A stretch of 64,000 nucleotides of DNA from Orientallactaga sibirica (GCA_036365145.1 JAEOAD010002712.1:3119001-3183000); one strand, 5' to 3'. Shown: positions 51,461-61,629, counted from the first letter of the stretch. Notes: generated by a model not told the origin, from the letters alone. Numbers and translations are program-made.

Positions 51461-51581
51461 ACTACTGGTGATGTTAGTGTCCCCGGGACACTCACAGACT
51501 CACTACTGGGGATGGCAGTGTCCCAGGACACTCACAGACTCACTACTGGGGATGGCAGTGTCCCAGGACACTCACAGACTT
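51461..51581. repeat. 40-bp minisatellite inside the L1 remnant
   Basis: Three units starting 51,461, 51,502 and 51,542 (ACTACTGG...GTGTCCCAGGACACTCACAG). Units 2 and 3 differ only at the last base. Confidence 0.95.
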
Positions 51582-51748
51582 ACTGTTATTGGTCACAGCA
51601 CTGACCTCTGGGCACCTACAGACACAGCACATTATTAATCCCACTCACTTGGCTTTTTGAAGAAATTGATTAACCTGGTCATAAAATCCACATAGAACTT
51701 CAAGGTACCCAGAATAGCTAAAACAATCTTGAAAAAGAATAAAGTCAA

Positions 51749-51906
51749 GCTGGGCGTGGTAGCCATGCCTTTAATCCCAGCACTTGGGAGGCAGAGGTAG
51801 GAGGATAGCCAAGAGTTCGAGACTACCCTGAGTCTACATAGTGAATTCCAGGTCAGCCTGGACCAGACTGAGACCCTACCTTCAAAAAAACAAAAAACAA
51901 AAAAAT
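51749..51906 (+). mobile_element. B1 SINE within L1
   Basis: AGCTGGGCGTGGTAGCCATG to CCCTACCTTCAAAAAAAC. TAAAGTCA on both sides is the TSD. Confidence 0.93.
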
Positions 51907-52015
51907 CTAAAGTCAGAGAACTCTTAATTTCAAAACTTATTACAAAGCTACAGCAATCCACACAGCATGGTACTGACACGAGGAAGAATGGACATCAATG
52001 GATAGACTTTGTGGA

Positions 52016-52355
52016 AGGTTGAGTGAAATGTTCCCCATAGCCTCATAAATTCTGAATATCTGTCCCCAGGTGGTGGCAGTTTGGGAAAGCTGTGGTGTCT
52101 TTAGCAGGTGGAGTCCTGCTGGAAGAGGTGTGGCGTTGGGGGTATGTTAGTCCAGCCACCTGGGTGTTCAGAGCCAGCTCACACAGGCCACTTACTTTCT
52201 GCTTTGTGTGGAGATGTGATGCTTAGTTATCTGTTCTGCATATTTTCCCTGCAATGGTGAAGTGTCCTCTGGGGACTGTAAGCTGAAATAAACCCATTCC
52301 TCATCTGAGCTGCTTTCAGTGGTGTGTTCTGTCCAGCAATGAGAAAGTAACTATT
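52016..52355 (+). mobile_element. MaLR-type LTR within L1
   Basis: GGTGGAGTCCTGCTGGAAGA, GACTGTAAGCTGAAATAAAC, CCATTCCTCATCTGAGCTGC, CAGCAATGAGAAAGTAACTA. The L1 sequence resumes on the other side, so it inserted there. Ends approximate. Confidence 0.65.
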
Positions 52356-53094
52356 ATAGAACTGAAAGTCCAGAAATATCCCTTATAGTTAGAATCAGTC
52401 AACTTGCTAAGACCATCCAATAGAGAAAGAACATTTTTTTAAACAAATGGTTCTGTGATAACTAGGTAATTACTAATAAAGTTGTAACAAATAAAAAAAT
52501 GAACTCAAAATGTAGACCAAAACCTTTTTCTAGCATGGATTCATGTACCCAAGGCTGGCTTTAAACTAGCTATATAGTCAGGGATGACCTTGAATTTCGG
52601 ATCCTCCTGCCTTCAGCTCTCAAGTGTGGAAGTCACAGATGAGGTACGCCTGCTTTCTGTGGTACAGGGGTAGGACCCAGGGCTTCATGCTTGCTGAGCA
52701 AGAACCTTACCAAATGAGACCAGCCCCAGGTTCCAGGACAAAACCTGAAAATGTAGAAGAAAATATTGGCCTAGATCTTTGAAGTCTTGAATTAGACAAT
52801 GGTTTCTTAGACATGACACTAACAGCACAAGCAACAAAAGAAAAACTAGGTAAGTTGGACATTGTCAAAATAAGGTTTTGTGGTTTACTATCAAAACAGT
52901 GAAAAGTGGGCAAAATAGTTGCATATATAGCTGACAAAGAGCATGTGTTTATAATATACAAAATTTTACAACTTCACATGAAACAAAAACCTAGATATTT
53001 CCTTCAAAGCCAACATGAGGATGGGCAATAGGCTCATAAAAAGATAATCATACTGATCAAACCACAGTGACTACCATGTCACACCCACTAAGAA
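52356..53094 (+). pseudogene. Old L1 ORF2 remnant, second segment
   Basis: AAAGTCCAGAAATATCCCTT, AATGAACTCAAAATGTAGAC, CCTGAAAATGTAGAAGAAAA, GACATGACACTAACAGCACA, AGCAACAAAAGAAAAACTAG and AAAGTGGGCAAAATAGTTGC are in L1 order. An old reverse B1 (52,525-52,655) and an ID-type SINE (52,656-52,728) split it. Confidence 0.88.
52525..52728 (-). mobile_element. Old B1 followed by ID-type SINE
   Basis: Reverse B1-like TACCCAAGGCTGGCTTTAAA, GATGACCTTGAATTTCGG, then ID-like GGTAGGACCCAGGGCTTCAT, GCTGAGCAAGAACCTTACCA. Two adjacent old SINEs inside the L1 relic. Confidence 0.6.
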
Positions 53095-53472
53095 GCTGTG
53101 TCAGGGAGCTTTGCATTGTTGTGACAAAATACCTTAGAGAAACTGCTTAAAAGGAAGAAAGAATTGTGTTGGTTCATGGTTTCAGAGGTACCAGTCTAGG
53201 ATGGCAGGGAAGGCATGGAGCAGCTTACATCATGGCAGGCAGAAATGGGAGGACAAGAAGAATCCAGAGTAAGACGGCCCCAAGGAACTGCCCCAAGTAA
53301 ACTACTTTCCCGCCTCCTCCCTCTCATAACCTCCCAGTAATGTCATCATATTATGAGCTCATCAAGGCATTAATCCACTGATTAGGTCAGAGCCCTGCAG
53401 ATATAATTGTTTCTGGAAACCCCACCACTGATACACCTAGGGGTGGGCTTTATGAATCTCTTTGGCTTTTCT
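53095..53472 (-). mobile_element. MaLR-type LTR within L1
   Basis: TGTGTCAGGGAGCTTTGCAT, TTGTGACAAAATACCTTAGA, GGATGGCAGGGAAGGCATGG, AAGGCATTAATCCACTGATT. Reverse. L1 resumes near 53,475. Confidence 0.7.
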
Positions 53473-54361
53473 TAACATAATCATGTTGAAAATTTAAAGA
53501 AAAGGATACTGACAGTTGTTGGCAGAAGCGTGAAGTTAAACTCACACTCTGCTGGTGAGAATGCTAAATCTACCTATCAGCTTTGGAAAACAGTCTAGTA
53601 GTTTGTTAAATGATTAAACATTGAGTTGGCATATGAACCAGCAATTTCTCACCTAGGTATACCCTTAAGAGTAATGAAAACACATTGCCACACAAAACTA
53701 GTGTGTCCATGTCCAGTGCAACATTTCCACAGCAGCTGAACATCAGAAAGAAGCCCAACACCTATCAACTGATGAGTTGTGGGTACACTGAGACAATGAA
53801 AAAGTAATGTTACAAAACGTTTTTTTTTTTAAAAAAAAAAAAAAAACTTTTAAACTTATTTTATTTATTTATTTGAGAGAGAGAAAGAGGCACAGAGAGA
53901 GGAGGGGAGAGAGAATGGGTGCACTGGAGCCTCCAGCCACTGCAAACAAATGCCGGATGCATGTGCCCCCTTGTGCATCTGGCTTACGTGGGTCCTGGAG
54001 AGTTGAACCGGGATCCTTTGGCTTTGCAGGCAAATGCCTTAACTGCTAAGCCATCTTGCCAGCCCTACAAAATGTTTTTAATATGAGTAAATCTTAAAAA
54101 CATACAAATGAAAGAAACCAGAGGCCACACTGCTATGATTCCATTAATAGGAAATGTCTAGACTGTGGGGACTGAAAAGAAAATACCAGTTGCCTAGGGC
54201 TAGGGGATCTGAGGGGAGTCAGGAAGGACTACTAAAGGATTCAAGAATTCTTGTTTGGTTGATAAAAATGGTTTTTAAATTGATTGTGGTGGTAGTTATA
54301 GAATTCTGTGAATATATAAAAGCACACCTTATGTATCTTGGTTTATTTATATTTACTTACT
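53473..54361 (+). pseudogene. Old L1 ORF2 C-terminus and 3' UTR
   Basis: ACTCTGCTGGTGAGAATGCT, TTTGGAAAACAGTCTAGTAG, GAACCAGCAATTTCTCACC, TAGGTATACCCTTAAGAG, then, after a Dip insertion, ATGATTCCATTAATAGGAAA, GTTGCCTAGGGCTAGGGGAT and AAATTGATTGTGGTGGTAGT. The very end of the element is at 55,265-55,330. Confidence 0.88.
53825..54065 (-). mobile_element. Dip SINE within L1, with 14-bp TSD
   Basis: Reverse Dip with long A/T tail, GGAGCCTCCAGCCACTGC, TGTGCATCTGGCTTACGTG, GCTAAGCCATCTTGCCAGCC. TSD TACAAAACGTTTTT (53,811-53,824) and TACAAAATGTTTTT (54,066-54,079). Confidence 0.94.
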
Positions 54362-54438
54362 TGGGGGTGCTGTAAATTGAACTCAGGGTCTTATGAAGGC
54401 TAGCAAGCACTGTACCACTGAACTACATCCCCAGCCCA
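54362..54438 (-). mobile_element. ID-type SINE within L1 3' UTR
   Basis: GGTGCTGTAAATTGAACTCA, GGGTCTTATGAAGGCTAGCA, CCACTGAACTACATCCCCAG. Reversed tRNA-like head. Confidence 0.75.
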
Positions 54439-54453
54439 CATATTTTCTTTTTT

Positions 54454-54661
54454 TATATTTTATTTTTTTTATTTATTTATTTATTAGAGACAGAGAGGGA
54501 AAGAGAGACAATGAGCATGCCAGGGCCTCTATCCACTGCAAACAAACCCCAGACGCATGCGCCACCATGTGCATCTGGCTTACATGGGACCTGGAAAATC
54601 AAACTGGGGTCCTTAGGCTTCACAGGCATGCGCCTTAACCACGAAGCCATCTCTCCAGCCC
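54454..54661 (-). mobile_element. Dip SINE with 15-bp TSD
   Basis: Reverse: TTATTTATTTATTAGAGAC, CCAGGGCCTCTATCCACTGC, GAAGCCATCTCTCCAGCCC. TSD CATATTTTCTTTTTT at 54,439-54,453 and 54,662-54,676. A third exact copy of the 15-mer follows the next element. Confidence 0.95.
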
Positions 54662-54676
54662 CATATTTTCTTTTTT

Positions 54677-55055
54677 TTTTTTTTTAAATTATTATTTTTA
54701 TTGACTTTTAATCTTACATACCAAAAAAACCCCACCTGATATTTCCCTCCCCTCCCCCATTCCACTTTAGAACTCCGGTCTCCATCATATCCCCTCCCTT
54801 TCTCCATTAGTCTCTCTCCTAATTTGATGACATCATCTTTCTCTTCTATTTTGAGGGTCTTGCAAAGGTATTGCTAGGCACTGCAAGATCATGGATATCG
54901 AGGCCAATTTCTGTCTGGGCAGCTGCATAGTAAGAGGTCATATCCTTCCTTTGGCTCTTCCATTCTATCCGCCCCCTCTTCCGAAATGGTCCCTGAGCCA
55001 CTGGAGGATGTGACAGAGGTGTTTCAGTGCTAGGCACTCCTCCATCCCTTCTTCT
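54677..55055 (-). mobile_element. 5'-truncated L1 3' UTR insertion
   Basis: From the left: poly-T (its A tail), TATTTTTATTGACTTTTAAT, TCCATCATATCCCCTCCC, GGTATTGCTAGGCACTGCAA, CTTCCTTTGGCTCTTCCATT, GTGTTTCAGTGCTAGGCACT. The same family forms the 3' UTR of the L1 at 57,556 and the insert at 62,014. Flanked by CATATTTTCTTTTTT at 54,662-54,676 and 55,056-55,070. Confidence 0.93.
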
Positions 55056-55070
55056 CATATTTTCTTTTTT

Positions 55071-55264
55071 AAAACACAGCCTCATATGTCCCAGGCTGGC
55101 TTCTAAGTATGTAGCTGAGTATGACCTTGAACTTCTGATCCTCTTGCCGCTACTTCCTGAGTAGCAGTACAGGTGTGGACCTAGTCTTATGTGGTGGTGG
55201 GGATTAAACTCATGGTTTCATGTATGCTAGACAAGAACTCAACTGAGCTACATCCCAAGCCTTC
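55071..55264 (-). mobile_element. Old B1 and ID-type SINE
   Basis: Reverse B1-like GTCCCAGGCTGGCTTCTAAG, GTATGACCTTGAACTTCTG (to about 55,185), then ID-like GGTGGTGGGGATTAAACTCA, TATGCTAGACAAGAACTC, GAGCTACATCCCAAGCC. Confidence 0.7.
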
Positions 55265-55330
55265 CATTACATACTGGAAATGGGTGCATCATGTGGTATG
55301 TGAATTATATCTTAATAAAGCTGATATGTA
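55265..55330 (+). mobile_element. 3' terminus of the old L1
   Basis: ATACTGGAAATGGGTGCATC, ATGTGGTATGTGAATTATAT, CTTAATAAAGCTGATATG is the last part of the 3' UTR that began near 54,080, including an AATAAA signal. Confidence 0.85.
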
Positions 55331-55551
55331 TTAGCATATATTACTAGGTGTTTACACATATGCTTCTATATATGACAATATATAGAATTTATAATCGTAT
55401 ACAATCGTATATAATATGCACATATTGATGTACCTACATGACAATATACAGACACACATAGGCACATATAAGAAAGACTTTGGGTCTGTATCTTTCCTCC
55501 TTTAATCTTAGTTCAATAGCTTTCTTTTCTACTTAGAAAGTTAATGGTTTT

Positions 55552-55712
55552 AACTGGGTATAGTGGCACACGCTTTTAATCCCAGCACTCAGGAGGCAGA
55601 GGTAAGAGGGTTGCTGTGAGTTCGAGACCTCCCTGAGACTACACAGTGAATTCCAGGTCAGCCTGGGCTACAGTGAGACCCTTTCTCAAAAAGCAAAATA
55701 AATAAGTAAAAT
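55552..55712 (+). mobile_element. B1 SINE
   Basis: AACTGGGTATAGTGGCACAC to AGACCCTTTCTCAAAAAGC. Confidence 0.9.
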
Positions 55713-55717
55713 TTTGT

Positions 55718-55830
55718 GGGGGGACAGGACTTCCTATGTAGCCCTTTATCATCCAAGCTGGCCTTGAACTCATAGTAATCCTCCTGCCTCAACCCCTAAC
55801 CCCTCAGGTAGTGCTAGGATTATAGGCTAT
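55718..55830 (-). mobile_element. Old B1 SINE
   Basis: GGACAGGACTTCCTATGTAG, CCAAGCTGGCCTTGAACTC, GTGCTAGGATTATAGGC. Reverse and diverged. Confidence 0.6.
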
Positions 55831-55857
55831 TTGATGATGACAAAAATTTTTTAATGT

Positions 55858-55981
55858 GCAGGGCATGGTGGCACTTGCAAGGCAGAGGTAGGAGGATCGC
55901 CGTAAATTCAAGGCCACACTGAGACTACATAGTGAATTCCAGGTCAGCCTGGACTAGAGAGACCATACCAGGAAAAAAATT
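55858..55981 (+). mobile_element. B1 SINE with internal deletion
   Basis: GCAGGGCATGGTGGCACTTG joins directly to CAAGGCAGAGGTAGGAGGAT, so the CTTTAATCCCAGCACTC part is lost. TTTAATGTG on both sides is the TSD. Confidence 0.9.
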
Positions 55982-55984
55982 GTT

Positions 55985-56879
55985 TAATGTGTCTTGAGAA
56001 ACACGAATTAAAACTTCCCTAGAATATCAAAAGCATACAAAGATGGATGCAGGTAGCTTCCTACTTGAAGGCAGGAAAACAAGGCCTTCTACTGAGGCCA
56101 AGGAGAGAGGAAGCTTAAAGAACAGATGCTAATAAGCATGAGCTGAAAATATCATTTAAGACAAAATGCATGTACTACAATTAACCTACTGAACACCATA
56201 GCTTTAGCGACACTGTCAGTGTGGAGGGAGGGTTGGGAGCTGGCTTGGTGCTCCTGCCCAGCACCACAGGCCAAAATTGTACTGAGAGTATTGCCTGGCC
56301 AAGAATTGGTCAAAATTCAAAACTGGAAACAGATTCTACATCTGTGTCTGGCTTTTGTACTATTATTATGTCAAAAAAATTCTAAGTCAAGCCATTCTAA
56401 GTTGGGGCTATCAGGAAGACATTGGATTTGACATGAGGGAAATGGATGGGAAGGCGATCAGAAGGCTATCAAAGGGTTTCCACGTGACTCAGAGGGCTGG
56501 TTCAGTTCAGAAGCCGTATTGTACCGGGTTGCATATCTGCACTGCACCGTGTGATTTTTCTCAGCTAAGCGGGGGAGGGCCATGTGGATATGAGAGCTTT
56601 GTTGGCAAGATGTAACATAAAGAGCGGGGGGAGGGCATGTTGTGGGGAACAGGAAGAATGGTTAAAGAGAGCTCAGAGGAAAGGGGAGATTTTCAAGGTA
56701 GCAGATGTGAGGGAGTGAGAGTAGAGACAGCAGGAAGCAGTGGATGCTGTGGTTAGAGGCTTAAGATCTGAGTGCTGACCAGCTCGAGGACTCTCAGGTG
56801 GGTTGCTGGTGTGTTAATCTCCAAATTTGCCTCCTTATGGCTTCTAGACATTGGGGAGTCGAGTGTCTATGTAAACACA
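55985..56879. other. No recognised feature
   Basis: About 900 bp without a clear repeat. A 70-codon frame at 56,219 and an 86-codon frame at 56,355 overlap in different frames and lack motifs. Confidence 0.4.
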
Positions 56880-57145
56880 TATGTGTGCGGGAGCGTGTGC
56901 ATGGGTGGCGTCCTCAGGGATGCGGCCCGTGTTACGTGAGACAGGTTTGCTTTTGCCCCTGACTCACCAATTATGCTAGACTAGTGGCTGGCTAGCGAGT
57001 TCCAGGGAGTTGTCTCCACCTGCCTAGTGCTGGGTTCACAAAGGTACACCACCACGCCCCCATTTTAGGTGAGTGCTGGGGACTGAATTCAGGTCCTTAC
57101 ACTTGCAAGGCCAGTTCATTACTGACTGATCTATATTCCCAGGCC
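56880..57145 (-). mobile_element. B4-type SINE
   Basis: GTGTGCGGGAGCGTGTGCAT, B1-like TGCTGGGTTCACAAAGGTAC, then GTGCTGGGGACTGAATTCAG, ACTGACTGATCTATATTCCC. Reverse and diverged. Confidence 0.6.
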
Positions 57146-57220
57146 AGCTTTTAACTTTTTTGATCAAATCAATCATCCTCACAGATGGAAGCAGGGTTTA
57201 TTACTACCTTTAAGGTGGAG

Positions 57221-57318
57221 AAGCTGGGTGTGGTAGTGCACACTTTGTAATTCCAAAAGCAGGGAGGTGGAGGTAGATGGATTATGAGTTGGAAACCTGG
57301 GCTACACAGTGAGGTGAA
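57221..57318 (+). mobile_element. Old B1 SINE
   Basis: AAGCTGGGTGTGGTAGTGCA, GGGAGGTGGAGGTAGATGG, CCTGGGCTACACAGTGAGG. Truncated. Confidence 0.7.
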
Positions 57319-57555
57319 GAGAAACACACCTGCATATGGGCCCTTATCTGTGCATTTAACCCCCAAATCACATAAATTTACCCTGCACAAAGACAGAAAT
57401 TTATAGTATTTCATTAACATTATTTCAGTGTTTCTTATAATGAAATCAGTTAATTCAAGATAAAAATACTAAATGCTACTGGTGTAATTGGAGTTTCATA
57501 CAATAAAAATATGAAGATATACTAGTAATGATTTACAAAGAAAATGTACATGTAC

Positions 57556-58850
57556 TTTTTAAACTTTTTATTGGCAGCTTCCATAATTATAGACAATAAA
57601 CCATGATAATCCCCTTCCCTCCTCCAATTTCTCCCTCATAAATCCACTCTCCATCATATCCTCTTCCCCTCTCAATTAGTCTTTTATTTTGACATCCTCT
57701 TCTTTTCCTCCTATTATGAAAATTGTGTGTAGGTAGTGCCAGGCACTGCAATGTCATGGATATCCAGGCCATTGTGTCTGGAAGACTGCATGGTAAGCAA
57801 TCCTACCCTTCCTTTGGCTCTTACATTCACCTCTTCTGCAGTGGACCCTGAGCCTTGGAAGGTGTGACAGAGATGTTTCAGTGCTGAGCACTCCTCTGTC
57901 CCTTCTTCTCAGCACTATGGTGCCTTTTGAGTCATCCCAGAGGTCACCGCCATCTGAAAAGAGAAGCTTCTCTAACCGAAAGTGAGAGTAGCATTAATAC
58001 ATGGGTATGAACATTAAGAGAAATGCTTATTGAGCAGTTCGGTGAGCATAATATATGCATGTAGCCAGACATCAGCAGACATTACACCCCTAGGGCTCGT
58101 GACTTATCCCATCATAGGTTTTCTTTATCAGGCATGTATTCTCTCCTGTGGAGCGGGCCTCCAGTCCAATTAGAGAGTGGTTGGTTTTCCTTATAACAGA
58201 TATGCCAGTATTGTGTCAGTTGACACATTTGGCCTGGCTGGCCAGTCTTAAGGTTTGCAATGTCCACTGCTGTTTACCTCCAGTGATGATTTCTCTCTCT
58301 CTCATAGGGCTGCATGCAGCATAGCTGTTTCCAGCTTTCTGTTAGCTAGTTAACACGGAGGAGGCTTTCAGCTCAGCTCCAGCAGGATTTCTCAGTGACC
58401 TGCAGCCCAAGCATGTGGAGTCTTCAGCAATAGGGTCTTCCCATCTAGTTCTGGTGGGAAACCAAGAGCCTTGGCAATGGCCTATAATGTTTTGGGGGCA
58501 TCATGGACCTCCCTGGCCAACAACTCACTGGACGATATCCCATCCTTGGCACTGAAATTTTTCTAGTAACAATCTATGGCTTCTGGGTGCACCATTGTCC
58601 AAAAAAGTAGGTTTCCATATACTTATTCATAACATCTTAAATTTTGATTAACCCTCCTCCCATACTTCTTTTACTCAAATCTTCCCCTGACTTCTAGGCC
58701 ATTGATTGTGCCCCCCGGTAGCCTGTTCATCTCCCTCCCTCTCTCTCTCTCTCTCTCCATATATATTCAACCCTGTCCTTAAGTCCTCCCCTCTCCTCCC
58801 TCACAGCCCCTTTCTAGTTACCTGGCCTCTACTACTGACTTTTAATCCAA
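57556..58850 (-). mobile_element. L1 3' UTR (of the L1 that extends past the window end)
   Basis: About 1.3 kb between a short poly-T at 57,556 (the A tail) and the end of ORF2. It begins TTTTTATTGGCAGCTTCCAT, AGACAATAAACCATGATAAT and continues through CTGAAAAGAGAAGCTTCTCT and GGTTTGCAATGTCCACTGCT. Pieces of the same UTR occur at 47,468, 54,677, 59,390 and 62,014. This suggests that a family with this UTR has been active and often left short 5'-truncated copies. Confidence 0.85.
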
Positions 58851-59389
58851 CTCACATACAAAGTTAAACATTTTTGTGACATTTGGTTTTCTAGGCCTGG
58901 GTTACCTCACTCAGTACAACTCTTTCCATCTCCATCCATTTCCCTGAAATTTTCATAATTTCATTTTTCTTTACCACTGAATAGAACTCCATTGTATAAA
59001 TGTACCCCATCTTCATTATCCATTCATCAGTTGAGGGACATCTAAGCATGTACCTCCAAGATCGTGAGTAGCATCCTTAGGCTAGATACCTGGTCATATG
59101 GTGAATCTATTCTTACCTGTCTCAGGAAGCTCCACACTGTTTGCCACAGTGGCTGGACCAGTTTACATTCCCACCAACAGTGTAGAAGGGCTCCTCTTTT
59201 CCACATCCTTACCAGCATTTATTACCATTTGTTTTCTTAATCATAGCCATTCTGACAGGAGTGAGATAGAATTTCAAAATAGTCTTAATTTGCATTTCCC
59301 TGATGGCTAGGGATATAGAACATGTTTTTAGATGTTTGTGGGCCATGTGTATTTCTTTTGAGAACTATTTAGTTCTATAGACCATTTTT

Positions 59390-59464
59390 TAAATTTTTAT
59401 TTTTTATTGACAATTTCCATAATTTTAGACAATAAACCATGGTAATTCCCTCCCTCATCCACAT
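59390..59464 (-). mobile_element. Very short L1 3' UTR insertion (about 75 bp)
   Basis: TTTTTATTGACAATTTCCAT, TTAGACAATAAACCATGGTA is the last piece of the L1 3' UTR, as at 57,560. TSD-like flanks TATAGACCATTTTT (59,376-59,389) and TATAGCCTATTTTT (59,465-59,478). Confidence 0.85.
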
Positions 59465-60169
59465 TATAGCCTATTTTTCAATTGGGTTGTTTGATGTCGT
59501 ATCATTTAGTTTTTTTTTTTTTGAGTTCTTTATATATTCTGGATATTAATCATCTGTCAGATGTATAGCTGACAAAGTCTTTCTCCCATTCTGTAGGTTT
59601 TTGCTCTTTGCTCTATTTACAGAGTCCTTTGCTGTACAAAAGGGTTTTTTTTGTTTTGTTTTTTTGAATTTCATGATGTCCCAGTGGTTGACTAGTGGTT
59701 GTGCTTCTTGAACAGCTGTGGTTATATTCAGAAAGTTGTTGCCTATGCCAGTATGTTGACGTGGTTCCCCAGTTTTTCCTTCAGAGAGTTTCAGGTCTGA
59801 TAATAAAGTCTGATCCATTTGGGCTTGATTCTTGTGCATGGAGAGAAATAAGGATCTATTTTCATTTTCTACATACAGATACCCTGTTTTCTCAGCACCA
59901 TTTGTTAAAGAGGCTGTCTTTTCGCTAATGAATATTTTTGACATTTTTGTCAAAAAACAGATGGATGTAGCTGCCTGTGTTTAGATCTGAGTCCTCTATT
60001 CTGTTCCATTGATCTACATGTCTGTTTTTGTGTCAATATCATGCTTTTTTATTACTATAACTCTGTAATGTACCTTAAAGTCCAATATGGTGATGACCTG
60101 GTGAGCCTTATTTTTGCTGTTCAGAATTGTTTTGGCTTTTTGTACTTCCAAATGAATTTTAGGAATTTT

Positions 60170-60328
60170 AAAAAAATTTATTTGTTTTTTTTCGAGGTAA
60201 GGTCTCACTCTAGCCCAGGCTGACCTGGAATTCACAATGTATTCTCAGGGTGGCCTCGAACTCATGGCAATCCTCCTACCTCTGCCTCCCGAGTGCTGGG
60301 ATTAAAGGCGTGTGCCACCATGCCCGGC
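60170..60328 (-). mobile_element. Young B1 SINE within L1
   Basis: TTTTTTTTCGAGGTAAGGTC to GCCACCATGCCCGGC. TSD AGGAATTTT near 60,161 and 60,329. Confidence 0.95.
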
Positions 60329-60562
60329 AGGAATTTTTTTTTCTATTTCAGTGAAGAATGTCATTGGAGTTTTGATGGTGGTTGCATTTAATATATAGAC
60401 TGTTTTGGGTAAGATTGACACTTTCACAATATTGATTCTTCCAATGCAAGAACATGGGATGTTTTTCCATTCCTAGTGTCTTCTGCAATTTTCTCTTGTT
60501 TTTTGTTTTTAAGTTTTCATTATAGAAATCCTTCACTTCCTTGGTTAGATTTATTCAAAGGT

Positions 60563-60565
60563 ACT

Positions 60566-60608
<43 letters not shown>

Positions 60609-60612
60609 TTAA
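60563..60612. repeat. (TTTA)n microsatellite
   Basis: Twelve TTTA units within L1 ORF2 sequence; no SINE body adjoins it. Confidence 0.97.
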
Positions 60613-60700
60613 TGGCAATTATATGGGAGTGTTTCCCAAATTTTATTCTTGGCCTGTTTGTTGTTAGTATATAGGAAGGCTACTGATTTTTGTGTGTTTT

Positions 60701-60982
60701 TAAAATTTTTATTATTATTTTTTATTTATTTTTGGAGAGAGAGACAGAGAGAGATAGAGAGGGAGAGGGAGACAGAGATGGGCCGCGCCAGCAGTCTCTC
60801 AGCTGCTGTGAATGAAATCCAGATGCGTGCACCCCTTGTGGTCAAGTGCGGCATTGCGCCCTTGCGTCACTTTGCATCTGGCTAAACGTGGGACCTGGAG
60901 ATTGGAACCGCTGGACATTGGAACCAGCGTTCTTAGGCTTAGCAGGCAGGCACCTTAGCTGCTAAGCCATCTCTCCAGCCCA
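60701..60982 (-). mobile_element. Dip SINE, variant 2, within L1, 17-bp TSD
   Basis: Reverse variant 2 with GCCAGCAGTCTCTCAGCTGC, TTGTGGTCAAGTGCGGC and GCGCCCTTGCGTCACTTTGC. A small internal duplication (GATTGGAACCGCTGG, ACATTGGAACCAGCG) is unique to this copy. TSD TGATTTTTGTGTGTTTT at 60,684-60,700 and 60,983-60,999. Confidence 0.96.
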
Positions 60983-61098
60983 TGATTTTTGTGTGTTTTG
61001 TATCCTGCTACATAGCTAAAAGTGTTAGATCTAACAGGCGACTGGTAGAGTCTTTACGGTTCCTTGTGTATAGAATCATATCGTCTGCAAATAATGAT

Positions 61099-61250
61099 GG
61101 GGTTTTATTTTTTTCAAGGTAGGGTTTCACTGTAGCCCAGACTGATCTGGAATTCATTATGTAGTCTCAGGGTGTCCTTTAACTCATAACGTTCCTCCTA
61201 CCTCAGCCTCCTGAGTGCTGGGATTAAAAGTGTGCCCCACCACACCCAAA
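61099..61250 (-). mobile_element. B1 SINE within L1, 14-bp TSD
   Basis: TTTTTCAAGGTAGGGTTTCA to CCCCACCACACCC. TSD CTGCAAATAATGAT (61,085-61,098) and CTGCAAATACTGAT (61,251-61,264). It provides the C-terminal 24 residues of the 188-codon frame. Confidence 0.94.
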
Positions 61251-61583
61251 CTGCAAATACTGATAATTTGATCTCTTCCTTTCCAATTTGTATCCCTTTT
61301 ATTTGTGTCTTTTGCCTTAGCTATAGCTAAGACTTCCAGTACTATATTAAATAAATGTGGAGACAGTAGACATCCTTGTCTTGTTCCTGATTTTACTAGA
61401 ACTGCTTCAGGTTTTCCTCCATTTACTATAATGTTGGCTGTGGGTTTGTCATAAATAGCCTTTATTATGTTGAGATATGTTTCTTCTGTTCCCAGTTTCT
61501 CTAGGACTTTTACCATGAAGGGAGGTTGGATTTTGTCAAATGCCTTTTCTACATCTATCGAAACGATCATGTTATTTTTGTTC

Positions 61584-61629
61584 TTCAGTCCCTTTATATA
61601 GTGTATTTCAGTCCCTTTATATAGTGTAT
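61584..61629. repeat. 23-bp tandem duplication in ORF2
   Basis: Two exact units, 61,584-61,606 and 61,607-61,629. The length is not a multiple of three, so it shifts the frame. Confidence 0.95.

Larger units (their letters stand above)
51180..52015 (+). pseudogene. Old L1 ORF2 remnant, first segment
   Basis: Noncoding relic of the L1 reverse-transcriptase ORF. AAATGAGTTCAGCAAAGTTG, ATCAATATACAATAAGTCTA, AATACTTAGGAATAAGTTTA, AAAGAAGACAGAAACAAAAA, AAACAATCTTGAAAAAGAAT, TTCAAAACTTATTACAAAGC and AGCATGGTACTGACACGAGG appear in L1 order. A 40-bp minisatellite and a B1 interrupt it; frames are broken. It continues at 52,356, beyond an LTR insertion. Confidence 0.88.

Noticed and set aside
59546..59953. 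135-codon minus-strand open frame
   Set aside because: Lies within degenerate L1 ORF2 and does not show the L1 protein in frame.
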